From NCBI GenBank assembly GCA_964035545.1, contig OZ037773.1:8520751-8584750 (forward strand): DNA of 64,000 nucleotides. Direction: 5' to 3'. This DNA comes from Bugula neritina (taxonomy: Eukaryota; Bryozoa; Gymnolaemata; Cheilostomatida; Bugulidae). Shown here piece by piece: positions 22,501 through 34,594 of this stretch; position 1 is the first letter of the stretch, and every line of letters starts with the position of its first letter. The notes beneath the pieces are model-generated. The model searched no databases, was not told the origin of the DNA, and saw nothing but the letters and a program-made list of their open reading frames with translations. Made by a program: the position numbers and the translations under genes.

Positions 22501-24734
22501 TAGAAATCTGTGCATAAGCCATTTAAAAAGTTAAAAATAATTTGCCTTGAATTAAACTCCTTAGATATAATTTAAATCTACAATTTAAAATATTATATAT
22601 TAAAATGTAATATAATATAAAGACTTGAAGAGAATGGGACACTAGATCCATGAAGCACTAATTTATTCAAATGTAAACAATAACAATTCCTTCCAGGATT
22701 CAAACTTATTTAACATGCAACACATAATCTCAAATACAAACAAGATCCACTCCCTTCAAGTAAGAATTATCTTAGCACAGGGTGCAGCACTCACGGAAAT
22801 CTTAGTGAAGACGTAAAGTAGTAGAGCGAGAACTGCAAGGGACACACGAATACGAGCTCCTCCAAATCTTAGCCTTAGGTACTCTGGCATAGTAGAGATC
22901 CCACCAGCTATGTAGACGGGCACAAACAGCCACCCCAACATCAACACAATGTAGATAGCCTAATGGAGAGAAATGCAATCACAGTAATTAGAATGAAGTT
23001 CCGTGATTTATCAATGAAGTTTAGAGTATTTTAAACAAATACAAATGTTCAATTTATTTCCTAAGAACTAGACGGCCATCCCATACTAAGTGTATGACAT
23101 TCAGGACTAGGGAACAAGCATCTTACGTTGATCTCATAGACGCCTACTCCTATACCAGAGTTGGCTCCACTCCCAGCGAGTCCAACAAAATGAATACTGC
23201 CGATATTACTGGCGAATATAGAGGCACCGACCTGCAAACATACAGAACTAGCTTGATTAGAGCCAGACATGCGTCAAAAGAGATACAGTCAGAGTTCTTC
23301 CAAATCTATCAAGTACTTGGCGAGGTTTTAGCCACAAGTACACTGGGTATTTTATGTTTTTTTGGTAGTTTCCATAGCAAAATGGCATTTAGGAATAAAC
23401 TGGGGGGAAATTAACATAGCCTAAGTTCTTTAACTTTATTATTAACTTTGGGTTTGGGTTGAAACTTTTGTTGAGAACATAACTTCTTTTGCTACATTTC
23501 TAATCTAGAACACAGGCTTTTCTTAATTTCTCTAATAATGCACATACCTCGCAAATGGTTATAACAGAAAGTCGGTATAGAAAGTAGTTAAACCTGGGAC
23601 AAAATAGAAAGGTCAGCTCTCCCAGTTACTATTTCTAAATCTTATGCTAATATTATGTAACACACAGGCAAAGACACACTGTGAACACATGCATAATAAA
23701 TTAGGAAAACTTTGATTCTGAATCTGATATCCCCAACAGAGATTAACAATGGAGCCAGACAAAAGGAAAACTAATAACAGTACAAAAGGTGACATGTGAT
23801 ATGATCATATGATACGTAATATATGATTACATGGTGCATATTATATGATTATATGCTGCAGCATTGAAGATAATAGAGTATCATTACGAGCCATGCTTAT
23901 GCAATGAGTTTATTCCCAAAACTGATTTATACTGCAAAGTATAGCCGCAATATTCTACCAGAATTATCAAATTAAACAGGAACTAAGGAAATCACTACAA
24001 GGTTAATGAGGAATATTGCTGTTTATTTCAAGATGCAATAATAAAGGAGTTAACTCTATCTTGGAACCGATAATCATTACAAGTGTTTATGCTAAGTTAT
24101 GGGAAGTAAACAGTTAACAAAACCAGATATTAGCCCCTGGGAACATTTTATAGTCAACAGTGGTTGGGGTGGGGGTTGGGTGTCACAGTAATATAGTTGA
24201 TTGTCACTTACAGGAATCCAGTGCATGCTTCTTCCAGCCAGAAAATATCCATCTACACTACCTCTGTTAGCTCTTGAGGTCTACAGCATGAATATACAGG
24301 TAGTAGAATATATGAACAATACACAGGTAGTAGAATATATGAACAACATACAAGTAGTAGAACTTATGAAATCATGGAATTACAGCTGCAAAGTTGGTAC
24401 ACTGCAGAGTAAAATGATATCAACTATAGAAAAGTTATGTTTTGATTGAGGATGTAGTGAATTATCAGCCAAGGTGATCAGTTTGTTCAACCAGGCTGCT
24501 AGCTGCACTCCCTTCTGTTATATGACATCACGTTTTACTTGCAGTCAACTCTAAGTTAGGATTTAACAAAGGTACATGTCACATGTCAAGATGAAGCAGG
24601 TATGTGGTAGTGCCACTACTTACCCATAAGCCAATGAGAAGGACGATGGCAAAGTAGACAACAATAACGAGTATATCTGACCAGTGTAGCGAGGTACCAG
24701 TCACTAAGTTATTAGTACTACTAGTCACATCCAT
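16569..24734 (-). CDS. SLC5A: Sodium/glucose cotransporter (SLC5 family, SGLT type)
   Basis: Complete gene, 14 exons, 686 aa (human SGLT1: 664). Exons in transcript order: 24734-24624, 24280-24212, 23231-23127, 22959-22795, 22048-21862, 21576-21371, 21003-20868, 20215-20108, 19714-19564, 19289-19121, 18616-18398, 17856-17775, 17252-17109, 16777-16569. SLC5 proteins couple Na+ entry to solute uptake at the plasma membrane by a LeuT-fold 14-helix core. By alignment from memory the sugar-contact residues of SGLT1 are kept: N69, H74, E93, Y276/W277 (in LWYWCADQ), K307 and Q443 (in VYIQE). In the Na+ sites S378/S379 and T381 are kept, the last matching SGLT1 Thr395. Other landmarks are ASNIGS, LAGRSM, DLPWPG and IAYPTL. 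The long loop before the final helix ([16 protein letters not shown]) is acidic. Which sugar is carried cannot be told. Several introns carry minisatellites at exon borders. Confidence 0.95.
16815..17098. repeat. Minisatellite, 20-bp unit, last symporter intron
   Basis: About 14 copies of tattagtttattatcattac, ending about 10 bp from the exon 13 donor (exon edge 17109). The adjacent exon itself contains the related word cattatcattatcatcag. Confidence 0.92.
18110..18330. repeat. AT-rich simple array in symporter intron
   Basis: Degenerate aatataatacaatataata words in the intron between symporter exons 11 and 12. Confidence 0.75.
19263..19539. repeat. 44-bp tandem array copying the exon 10 acceptor
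   Basis: Six full copies (starting about 19263, 19307, 19351, 19395, 19439, 19483) plus a partial seventh. On the minus strand each unit reads polypyrimidine-poor intron end attacag, then the first codons of symporter exon 10 (agtgtttgt...). Only the copy nearest the exon (edge 19289) gives an open frame, because 44 is not a multiple of three. Confidence 0.93.
21606..21838. repeat. Minisatellite, about 22-bp unit, symporter intron 5
   Basis: About ten copies of gaactcacactatatctggt or the accca variant, occupying the intron between exons 5 and 6. Confidence 0.92.
22059..22132. repeat. Three copies of cagaagagttcattgggat
   Basis: A 24-bp unit repeated three times, beginning 11 bp from the acceptor of symporter exon 5 (edge 22048). 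Confidence 0.85.
24294..24372. repeat. Three copies of aggtagtagaatatatgaac
   Basis: A 24-27-bp unit repeated three times, beginning 14 bp from the acceptor of symporter exon 2 (edge 24280). Confidence 0.85.
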
Positions 24735-26589
24735 TACTTCTACTGTTTAACCAGAGTGCCTGAAATGTTGCCAAAGTTATCACGGAACAACTCTTAAAAT
24801 AGCAGCTACTAGTCGCCTACTAACACGTGATTATAATCTACTACGTATGTTATAATCACACCCAGTAGCTGAATGCGGTGGGCGGAGCTTGTTTATGTTA
24901 GGCTATCACTGGACTGTAATACACGTGCATAACACGTGTTTGCTGCAATTAGCAGAACCAACAATCAAATGGACTTGAAATATTATTCATACTTCTATAT
25001 AGAACTGCAACTTAAATTATACTAGCTATTCGTGCAATGTTAGTTAATATCCTGTTTATTGTTGTTCTAATATAATTGTTTTTAGTATGCAACCAATTAG
25101 TTTGGTAGAGTTTATAGCTGTGTACAATAGTAACTGCAATGTTGATGATCACACAAATAACCTTAGAGTCAGCTGTTCTTATAACACCTTTAGTGACTTA
25201 TTGCATAAAGCTACACCAACCTATAGAGATTTGTGTTGCGGTGAAGAACAAAGCTATAATTCAGCCCATCAACCTTGGTAGTTGCATTGAATTAAGCTAA
25301 ACTGCTCAGCTGACTAAATCAGACTGAGAAGACACAAATATTACAAATACATAAATTTTACAGAACTTAGTAGCTAGGTAATTGGGTAAATTTTAGAAAA
25401 ATAAACTTTATTTTAAATTTAATTTACATTCAATCTAGTGTATTGCTATTACTGAGAAAATAGTTAATTATTTCTCTGCATCTCTTGAATTGCAGCTAGA
25501 GTGTTGTAAATAAGTATGAAGTGTCAGTCACATCATTGATCTATATGTTAGCTTTTGAGCCATTGTTAAATTCAAGCTTCTAGTGTTAGATTACAAAAAC
25601 ACGTGGGCACCTACATTTTGGTGTCAATTCAATAACCGAATTTCACCACGAATATTACTTTATGTAATATTCAGGTGTATGCAGAGAAAGATATTCATCA
25701 CAGAAATGCGTATGCCATTACTAATGTTTTTAAGATAATAGAGTCTCATCAAAAATGGCAAATTAAAACAAATACAAATGAACATATAGAGGTGGATTGA
25801 TTTATAGTGCTCTCACTTTATGGTCGGAAATGAGTACTTCTGTGATTGAGCACTCTAACCATGGCCACAAAGTCAATCTGTTAGACATTATGTAAGTCGT
25901 GCAATTCCTAGAGTTATCTGACTTGAATTCACACATCTTTTAGAAACCTTAGTTTCTCTGATAGAGAGGGTGTGGACCTCAGTACCCTGATCTTTGCTGA
26001 GGAGGAAACAAAATCTAAAACAGCTGGGGTACACAGATTGACTTCACGCACACACATGCACAGACATGCACATGTACAAACACACACAATCCATAATAAC
26101 ACATTTATAGTTTTTCAATTTGATTAATACTAAAATAATAACTTTTATTATTAGGTGTTTATCAATTTATATATTATACTGCTTATAATTATAGTCACAC
26201 TATAACTTAAATTTGGTATAACTGTATACAAAATAAAAAAAAAATGATCAAATTTAATAAAGCAATGTTCGTAAATGAGCAATAGCAATAGTTAATTGCT
26301 TTAATTTCAATTATAAAAAGTTAACATATTATGACTATTACACAAAATAAAAATTATGGTTGTCATTATGATCATCATTATAATAATCAGTGATAACAAA
26401 TAAACAACTATTGATTACTGATTACAAGTTTGTCGATAAATTACCACTTTTAGTGAGTAATCAGTAAACGTAATGATTCATTGACATTAAACTTACTCAT
26501 TACTAATTAAATTAGAATTTGCTCATTAGTTTAGACTGATAGCTACTACTAGCACTAGTCACTGTCAGTTAGCGATAAATGGTGAATGA

Positions 26590-27010
26590 TGACTAAACTA
26601 AAACTAAAACTAAAACTAAAAGTAAACGAGACTCAGCAATGATTTATATTTTATTGATCATTATTATCATTATAATTTAAATTATAACTATGACTTTAGC
26701 TATAAGTATAAGTATAATTATAGTTGGAATTATTATAATTATTACAATTAGTATTACCATTGGTATCACTATTAGACTTAGTAATATTAAATTTAATAAT
26801 AATAGTATTAGTCACTATGACTATTACTATTAGTATTAGTATTACTATTAGTAATACTAATAGTATTAGTAATACAAGTAGTATCAGTAATACTAATAGT
26901 GAGTGCTGAGTAATACTAATACTAATAGTATAAGTAATACTAAAATTTTAGTAATTAGTAATACTAATAGTAATACTGATACTAATAGTAATAAAAATAC
27001 TAATATGTTA
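26590..27010. repeat. Simple repeats (actaaa, tagtattagtaatac)
   Basis: First a run of actaaaactaaaactaaaac, then a long degenerate stretch of tagtatta and its complement aatacta, capable of many small hairpins. Confidence 0.8.
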
Positions 27011-27293
27011 TATGTAATAGTAATTCATATTCTGTCATTCATATTCATATTGATAATCATAATGATATTCACTTAATCTTATATTGAAGTTTAATTTGAG
27101 TATCATTATCCGTCGACTATCAGATTTATGTAATATGAACATCTAGTTAGAAATTGCAGCATCAAAATTCCCCAAATTGAAGCAATCAAAGGTTTGTTTA
27201 TTTGCTGCAGCAAAGATAAAAATGCCATTTTCGTAATTAATCAATAATCATTACGAACGCTAGAGCAAAGATATTGTAATTGAATGGTTCTAT

Positions 27294-27416
27294 AAGCAGC
27301 TCCGAGTTGGGAGTGGCCGGGTTATGCGGTTCTCAAGTTTGAAGTCAAGAGTGTCATTTTCAACTCTGAACTCGAGAACTGCAAACTATTGCACCCAGTG
27401 ACCCTTTGAGCTGCTT
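27294..27416. repeat. Imperfect inverted repeat, possible small foldback element
   Basis: The ends are aagcagctc (27294) and gagctgctt (27408-27416), exact inverts; an inner pair is gcggttctcaag (27326) and the near-inverse around 27368-27382. The segment is GC-richer than its surroundings and carries no open frame. Confidence 0.6.
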
Positions 27417-28163
27417 TTAGAATCATTGGTTCGTTTTGATACATAGTGTGGGCTCCTAATTGTCGAAGTTAGTAAGGAGCTGTACAATGAGCTCCAATTA
27501 CTATATAAAACCCCTATTATGATATAGCGTGTCCAGTAAAGGGTTGTTTCAAAAGTTTCAACAGTTAGTAAAGTCAAGTTTGGGTTTAGATGGTTGATGT
27601 TGCGTTGATGCAATGAACTAAAAGTAAACCTTCCTTATCGTTCAATGGGTTGAGCTTGATGATTTTGAAAATTATAGCTTTAACTATAATTATAATACTA
27701 AGCCTGATGCCAATAGATATGGTCATCTTATAGTAATAGTAAATGTAATTTGAATCTTTAAATTTGAAATCGTAATCATAATGATAATGATATTCATATT
27801 GAATAATATTAATAATTGTTTTTAGTTTTACTTTTAGTTTTACTCATTTACTGGCCCGAAAATTGAAATCTTAAAAAATATATAACTATAAGTATGTCAC
27901 TGTGGGTTAGTTGCATGGCAGCTTTGTTTTTTTCATGGCAGACAATTAAAGCTGAGTAGTGAGTAGAGAAGCTCATTTCAGAATCAGAATGTTCATAAAA
28001 ATGTTAAAAATAAATATAATATTTAAAGGTCTAAATTAAAATTTCTTGCTTGTGTAAAAATATGTTTTCAGGTTTGGTTTGATGTTTTTTATTTTTATTC
28101 TAGAAATTTTCTAAACAATTGTGAAAGCTAATCACGAGATCTAGTTCTACTCAAGTCTGCAGC

Positions 28164-29000
28164 ATGGCTTTATTTGGAAACGTTGTAAGTTGTTGACTAT
28201 AATTCACATTGGTTGATACATTCACAAAACTAATATTTTATCATATAATTTATCCAGATTCTAGATATATCTCATGTGTTGGAGTTTCTTCCTTGTATAT
28301 GTCAATGTTTCCTCTAAAAGATATACTATATACTCATATTTGCTACATCTCAAAGGCTAAATAAATAGTTCAAAATTTTATGTTTTATTTTTATTTGGAT
28401 GCATATAAAATGAATTTTGTGAAAACTGAAACAGATGCTAGTTAATGTAGATGTAAATAGCTATATTTATCCTTCACGCTATGATTTTGGTATGTTGATT
28501 TTTTACTGTAGGTATGCATACTTGCTGGGGTGTATGCTGGAATATATCTGGACCAGAATTACAATGTACGTGGTGAGAGTAAAAAATTTATATATTTAGA
28601 TTAGTATATATTATATATAAAAATAAAATAAAATGTATAAAGAGTAATATACCATGTATAAATAGTAATATATTATATATAAAGAGTAATATATGATGTA
28701 TAAAGAGTGCATAAAAATAATATAGCATAAAATAAAAAATGGTATATTTTATATAAACATGATATATCTATCATATATGAAAGATAATAAATTATATATA
28801 AAGAATAGTATGCCATACATAAAACATATTTCCACTACTTGCTTCATACTCCCTATAACTTGCATGTGTTGCTAACATATATAAGGGTAATAATACTACT
28901 AATCTGTGGTTGTGTAATTTTGTAGGTACCTAAAGTCAACAATCCCCAGCAACTTATAGACCAAGTCAAAGAATTCCTTGACAGGAACAAAAAGGACTGA
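28164..29000 (+). CDS. STMP1: STMP1 mitochondrial short transmembrane protein
   Basis: Three small exons, 28164-28184, 28512-28565 and 28926-29000, encode a 49-aa protein with all junctions in phase 0. It has one hydrophobic helix (VVCILAGVYAGIYL), then the motif DQNYNVP and a charged amphipathic tail ending FLDRNKKD. Vertebrate STMP1 is 47 aa with the same arrangement: GNVVGMYLAQNYDIP, then a Lys-rich tail. The family is an inner-mitochondrial-membrane microprotein linked to respiratory-chain function. The first ATG follows a normal upstream context and its exon ends at a perfect GTAAGT. The gene is easily missed because no exon exceeds 75 coding bases. Confidence 0.88.
28590..28800. repeat. 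AT-rich array in STMP1 intron 2
   Basis: Degenerate copies of tataaagagtaatata-type words. Confidence 0.7.
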
Positions 29001-29820
29001 CGTAGGCATTGACCGGTTTTCATAAAGTTGTAGTATATTGGTGCAGTTTATTTTTGTTTAATGATAATGAGAGTCAGTAATGGATTAATTTAATGTCAAT
29101 TGCTTCTTTATTATTTTGCAATTTTTATCAGGCAGATTTATTACATTATAAATTGTTGTATTATTTGTACTCTGCTTTGAATATTGCAACTATTTTATCT
29201 TGTATTCCGTATTATTTGTTGTACTGTATAAAAGTTGTAAGCTTTACTTTATTACTTTGCTTACATTACTTGTATATTTTTACTTGTAACATTCTGAAAT
29301 TTATGTTGTAATTTTTCTGCAAAACTTTGTTGCCAGGAAGCTGCAATCGTTCCATGAATATTATATAATATTTAAATGATCAAATCTATTAAATTTCATA
29401 TAAATTAAATAATATCTAATCAAATCTTAGTTGTTACTTCATTATTATTAGCCAGTATATACGCTGTTTGTAGTTCTTTTTCACATTCTAAAACATTTTC
29501 TGTAATAATATATAAATTCGATTATAGATGTATTTATAAATATGATATGATATAGCTGTATTTGAGGTTTCACTATTTCTAATCCATTTATGGGATAAAT
29601 CTAACAGTTATATTACGTTTACGAAGTTGTCTTTTCTCTAACTACAATTTATCGATTTAGCTAAAGTTCCACAATACTTGTAATTTTCAAAGTATGTAGC
29701 GTAGGGCAGAACAGTCCTTTGTTTTGTGTTCAAAGTACCTAAGACTTGCGGCTAATAATTTCCGTTTGCCATCTTGGTCGACCAGTTGCCGGTGTTGAAT
29801 AAGAACAGCTATACAAGATC
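29001..29820. other. Spacer between STMP1 and COX5A
   Basis: 3' flank of STMP1 and the COX5A promoter region. No gene seen. The last 60 bases before the COX5A start are less AT-rich than the rest and contain a YY1-like word. Confidence 0.6.
29768..29776. promoter_or_regulatory. YY1-like motif upstream of COX5A
   Basis: gccatcttg lies 45 bp before the COX5A start codon. The word matches the YY1 core common near starts of nuclear-encoded mitochondrial genes in animals. A match of this length could be chance. Confidence 0.3.
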
Positions 29821-32222
29821 ATGTTTAGATCAGCTATTTGTCGGGCATTGGTCGCTGTGAATCAGAGTGTTGTGCCTAATGTCACTAATAGATGTTTAGG
29901 TGAGATTTATTTTTAAAATATATTTCTTTAAACTCCCAAAATCAGCTTTATGTAACTCCAAAGGCAAGTCGAAGTGATCATCGTCATGAAAATCAAAATT
30001 TAAATTAAAGTATCAATATGAATTTCACTCATCAATACAATGACATTAACAATAGGACTATGGGTACAAGTATCGCTATGACTATAGATAATACTATGAG
30101 CTGAAGGAATTATAGTACCATTAAACCTTCTCTTATTCAAATATGGAATAGTTATAATGAAAATTGATATTAAATGCTAAAATAGTCATACTGTCATAGT
30201 CACAGTGAAACTGTAAGTGTAAGTGTAACTCAAAGTGAAAGACAAATTTAAACTGAGGTATTAATAATCATAATGATCATAATAGTATTTAATCGTGAAT
30301 TTTTGCTCCAAAATATTAAATTGATTTTTAATATGAATATATAATCATCATGAAAATTAATATATTTATTATTATTTATTTAATAAATGAATTATTTATA
30401 TTTATTCCTTTATAAGTTATTTCTGCTGGCATTAGTGCTTAGTCATCGACATTAGACTTAGGTTTAACTTGAAGTGTGTTGTTTGCTTTTCTCTTTTGGA
30501 TTTCAAAAATAAAAACGAAATATCTTCTAAAATTAAAATACAAAAACCAATTTAAATTTCTGAATGATACTAGTTACAGTGGACATTGCATTTATCGAAT
30601 GTTTGATTGTTTGCTAATTAGTAATACTAATAAAACAAAATCGATTTTCGTAGGCACCACTGCACACAGGCTCGGAAAGGTAGACACTCGAACAGACGAT
30701 GAAATAGACAAGGAGATCGTCACATACCTTGCCAGAACAGACATCGACAGCTGGCAGCTTAGAAAGACTCTACAAACTATTCACGTATGTGTCAGCTAAT
30801 TGCTGTGTCAGCTAATTATTGTGTCAGCTATTTATTGTGTCTGCTAGTGTAATACAGGGAAATATTTCTGTGGGAATTGACTTTTTTACTACTTGCATCA
30901 CTAAAGCATCTAGTAGTCAAAATGCTATCAAATATCAAATGCTATTGATATTTGTTAAGTTGCAATGTTTTTCCAACTAGTCCTACGACTGCAGGGGTAA
31001 TTACCCCAAAATAAAGTGAACTATTTTTTGCTTTGCCCTCTCCTAATGTTAGCTGATAAAGTACTACTGTGTACCGTCCCAGAGTGGAGCTTGTGCCCGG
31101 TCAGACTAAATGCATATCCTGTTTCAGACGAGAGATGCCATACCAGATCCTAACATCATCACAGCAGTTCTGAAAGCCTGTAGACACCAGAATGATTTCC
31201 CACTAGCTCTTCGATTTCTTGAGACAGTACAGGTGAGCCCCTTTCCTCTGTCGCTTCTACCTGACAATGAGGCTATGGTGTCAGTGGTGTACTTTGCAAT
31301 CAAATCAACATCAGGGCTCCTCTTAAAGCTTACACTTACTATTTATTGCATGTACCTGATAAAAAGTAAATAGTTTTTGAAACTAAAATGTTGAGCGCCT
31401 GTGCTTTTACCATTTTGCGATGAGAAATATTCAGCAGTAGAGATTCTATTGACTCCCAGCTTTATAAGCCAGAGGAAACAGAGTTCTTTTGTCATGAATA
31501 AAATACTTCTTTCTGTTGGAATTCTATTTGTACAGTTCAGTTGATGTAGTTTCAGTTGTCACATCTAGCATCCTGGGTTTAGCTCGGTTTATAGTTCTAA
31601 CACTACTATTAAAACTTATATATTTATTGATAATGCTTTCCTCTGTAGTGTATTTCCTTTTTATAAAGTGTGAAATTATAAAGTGAACTGGTATGCAGTT
31701 ACCTTTGATGTAGAGCTACAGCAAAGGTAACTGCATAAAGTGGCATAATAAGGCAGTGGTTGAATCAATGCCTGTAGCTTATTGCCTTCAGAAAACTGTT
31801 TTTCTTCTCAATAATTTTCTATAGATATATACTGTTTTTTGGCTAAACTTGTGGAGTTGTCTTTCTAATTTACCATTAAACTTGTTGGATGCCGTTTCGA
31901 GCTTTTGGGAGTCGGTTTCTCATCATATGTTAGAACCTTCACATTCATTGCATTGCTGTGGCAGTTGCCTCCCTTATTTGCCCTGTACTTTGAGAAGTTG
32001 TCCTTACATGCTCTTTCACAAAACAATTGATAGTACAAGCAGTCGTCTTCACCTGTCAATGTATTTCTCTTACAGTTGAAATGCGGTCCACACAAGAAAG
32101 TTGTCTGGCCCTGGCTGGTGCAGCAAATTAAGCCTACCTTGGACGACCTGGGTGTTCCAACTCCCGAGGAGATAGGCTATGATAAACCAGAACTCTACCT
32201 AGAGGACGTAATGGACATGTAG
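29821..32222 (+). CDS. COX5A: Cytochrome c oxidase subunit 5A
   Basis: Four exons (29821-29899, 30654-30784, 31128-31232, 32076-32222) encode 153 aa; phases 1, 0, 0 close. COX5A is a nuclear-encoded, matrix-facing structural subunit of respiratory complex IV. The N-terminal 30 or so residues form an Arg-containing mitochondrial targeting sequence (FRSAICRALVAV). The mature part shows the family landmarks IDSWQLRKTLQTI, ALRFLE, CGPHKK, IKPTLDDLGVPTPEE. Human COX5A is 150 aa and ends soon after the PEELG motif; here about 11 extra residues (PELYLEDVMDM) follow. Introns contain no obvious elements. Confidence 0.95.
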
Positions 32223-32450
32223 AGAACTGCTTGACTCTGTACATTATCCCATCGCCGTCATCTGGTGGAAAATAATATATAAGTTGGGAAATGGTTGCTG
32301 TCAAGTCGATTCAGTTACATTATATCCTATTGTTTCGTTTTTGACGGTGTTACTGTTACCTACAGAGTATATCTTGATGGACTCTATAGTTATATATGTG
32401 GCTTGAAACTGTGGTTATTTTCAAATTGGTATTTAGTTTTATTTAATGAT

Positions 32451-32456
32451 AATAAA
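32451..32456 (+). terminator. Poly(A) signal for COX5A
   Basis: AATAAA, 229 bases after the COX5A stop codon in AT-rich 3' flank. Confidence 0.5.
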
Positions 32457-34594
32457 TTCTTAAAAATTGTCTTATGATTTCTGTGTTTGGTTAAATATTT
32501 TAGTTGCTGCTTTAGTATTGGGTTGAGATGAAAGTCCAACATAATGTTTCCAGCCGATTAGTGTATAAAAGTGGGGATGGGGAAACATACTGCAGGTATA
32601 AAATATCCAAGTATTCAAAGATCCAACACAAAGTCATCACCAACTTGTAAATATATAGAATTCTGAAATCAATATAATATTTCCAGTACCTTAGGCTTTG
32701 GTTTCTTTGATTCTGCTATGCAATGTTGGGTAAATATTTGCTCTAATTGAATCCTGTCAAAAATTCTGCTATAAAAATGTGTGATAGAAAATGAATGTAA
32801 GGTCACCATTCAACAGAAGTCTCTTGACATGAGTTGTGTGAGAAAATATTAAATTCTTTTCTAAAGATGCAGGTTAGCCCTGGGCAGATCATATTCCACG
32901 ATGGGTTTGGCAGTAATGGTATTGTTTTATCTACTCCAATGTTAAATCAAGAGTCAGTGAAAGGTTTGAAAAGCTGAGAATGCGCACTGGTCATGCATCT
33001 AAGCATATTCATAAGGGGACGTGGTGGACAAACAGTTGAATAAAAACTTTAATACAATTTCCTGGCTAGCATGTGCCCCGTCTTGCTGTTGGGATCTCGC
33101 TTTCAGAAGTTTTTGTTTCAACTTAGAAACTCTTCTGCAGGTGAGTTCGAGATTTAGAAGGCAAGCTGAAGTTTATATATAGGTCATGACTTTGTCAATT
33201 TTTTTATAAATAGAGTCCTAAAATTATTTATTGCATGTGCCATTAAATAAAACAGTTACAGCTTTTCAAACGTTGTGTATGTAGTATTAGTATATAGTTT
33301 TATTTTCTTAGTTGTTTATCTCTGCAATTAGAGAGATCTCAGCTCATCCTTGACACTAGAATAAAATATCTAAAGTTTTGGAAGGGTACAGACTAAGACT
33401 AGGGACCAGTCCTCAGGCTAACTTGTCTATCATCCCCCCATCAGGCTCCTCGCACAGCTGCAACATCTAAGGCAGTCTGCAAGTCGTAATGTGAGTGAAA
33501 CACTCTATCAAATATTTCCACAAGTGTCAAAAAATCTTGACCTAATCTGCTTGTTCAAATTAAAGGGAAATTCTTTCCACTCGGAGAGTAGCTTTTGCCT
33601 GTATAAATTCACATAAAACTAATGTAATCAACACCACCAACTGCATGACCTTAATTTACAACACATGTGCAATAGCTTTGTCTGCATGGGAAGTAGTTTC
33701 GACCAATCTTTTTAGAGTAGGGACAAATCGCCGTTTGTCATTGGTCAATGGTGTCGTTAGCCCCACCCTTGTCTAATTGACATGACATTGTTGTACAGGT
33801 GCGTGCAAGGTGTCGGTGCTAGAAAGCTGGGTACAAATTATGAGATCTATTGAATAGGTTGACTGCTGCAAGCCATCATTACTGCTGCTTTGCGCTGAGT
33901 GTATCTGAGAAGTAAGTTGTGTTACTCATCTCCTATTTTTTCTGTTATACAATATTTGTATTGATTGCTTAGTTATATAATGAATGTTTTAAAAACCTGC
34001 TCTAACTCTGTTTTTGAAAAAACTTTTCCTCTTCAAATTACAACCTATTGCTGAAATATTTTATATTTTAAAAACAAAACAAAAGCAATGCAGTTGTTTT
34101 TATTGTTTTATTTTTCACTTGCATATAATTTTTATATTTCTTTATAATGTTATTGTTCAAAGTTACATTACAGCTTATTGTGGTAGTGTACACATGATTC
34201 TTCGTTGCAAAACAACATACCATGTTTTTGTATATGTATATTATACGCAATATAATATATTCATATATCTATTTATGTAATATTATATATACAGTACCTA
34301 TGTATTATATGTAATATTATATATACAGTATATGTTATGTGTAATACAATATAATATACAGGATATATTATGTATAATACAATATATACAGTATATACTG
34401 CCTGTAACATAGTATATTATTAGTAGTATAAGTGTCGTATTATATTATGATTATATTCTTGTAGCCACAGGTCTTCACTCCTTAGACTGAGGTCGGGTAC
34501 AGCAGGCAAGGCAGATCTGTGTGCTCCAAGGCTATAGAGTGCTCCTCCTGCAGACACTCTGCTGTGGATATTTAGAGGACCGTAGCCTTAGGTC
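32457..34594. other. Collagen 5' region with likely non-coding first exon
   Basis: Upstream region of the collagen gene. A likely untranslated exon ends at 33911 before a perfect GTAAGT donor; an acceptor (ttcttgtag) at 34464 begins the exon that carries the start codon. The 34240-34440 part of that intron is a tatatacagtat-type AT array. No other gene seen. Confidence 0.5.

Larger units (their letters stand above)
24735..28163. other. Intergenic between divergent symporter and STMP1
   Basis: 3.4 kb that must contain the promoters of both divergent genes. No TATA box was assigned with confidence. The stretch 26590-27010 consists of simple repeats of the words actaaa and tagtatta/aatactaa. 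A foldback lies at 27294-27416. No supported exon. Confidence 0.6.
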
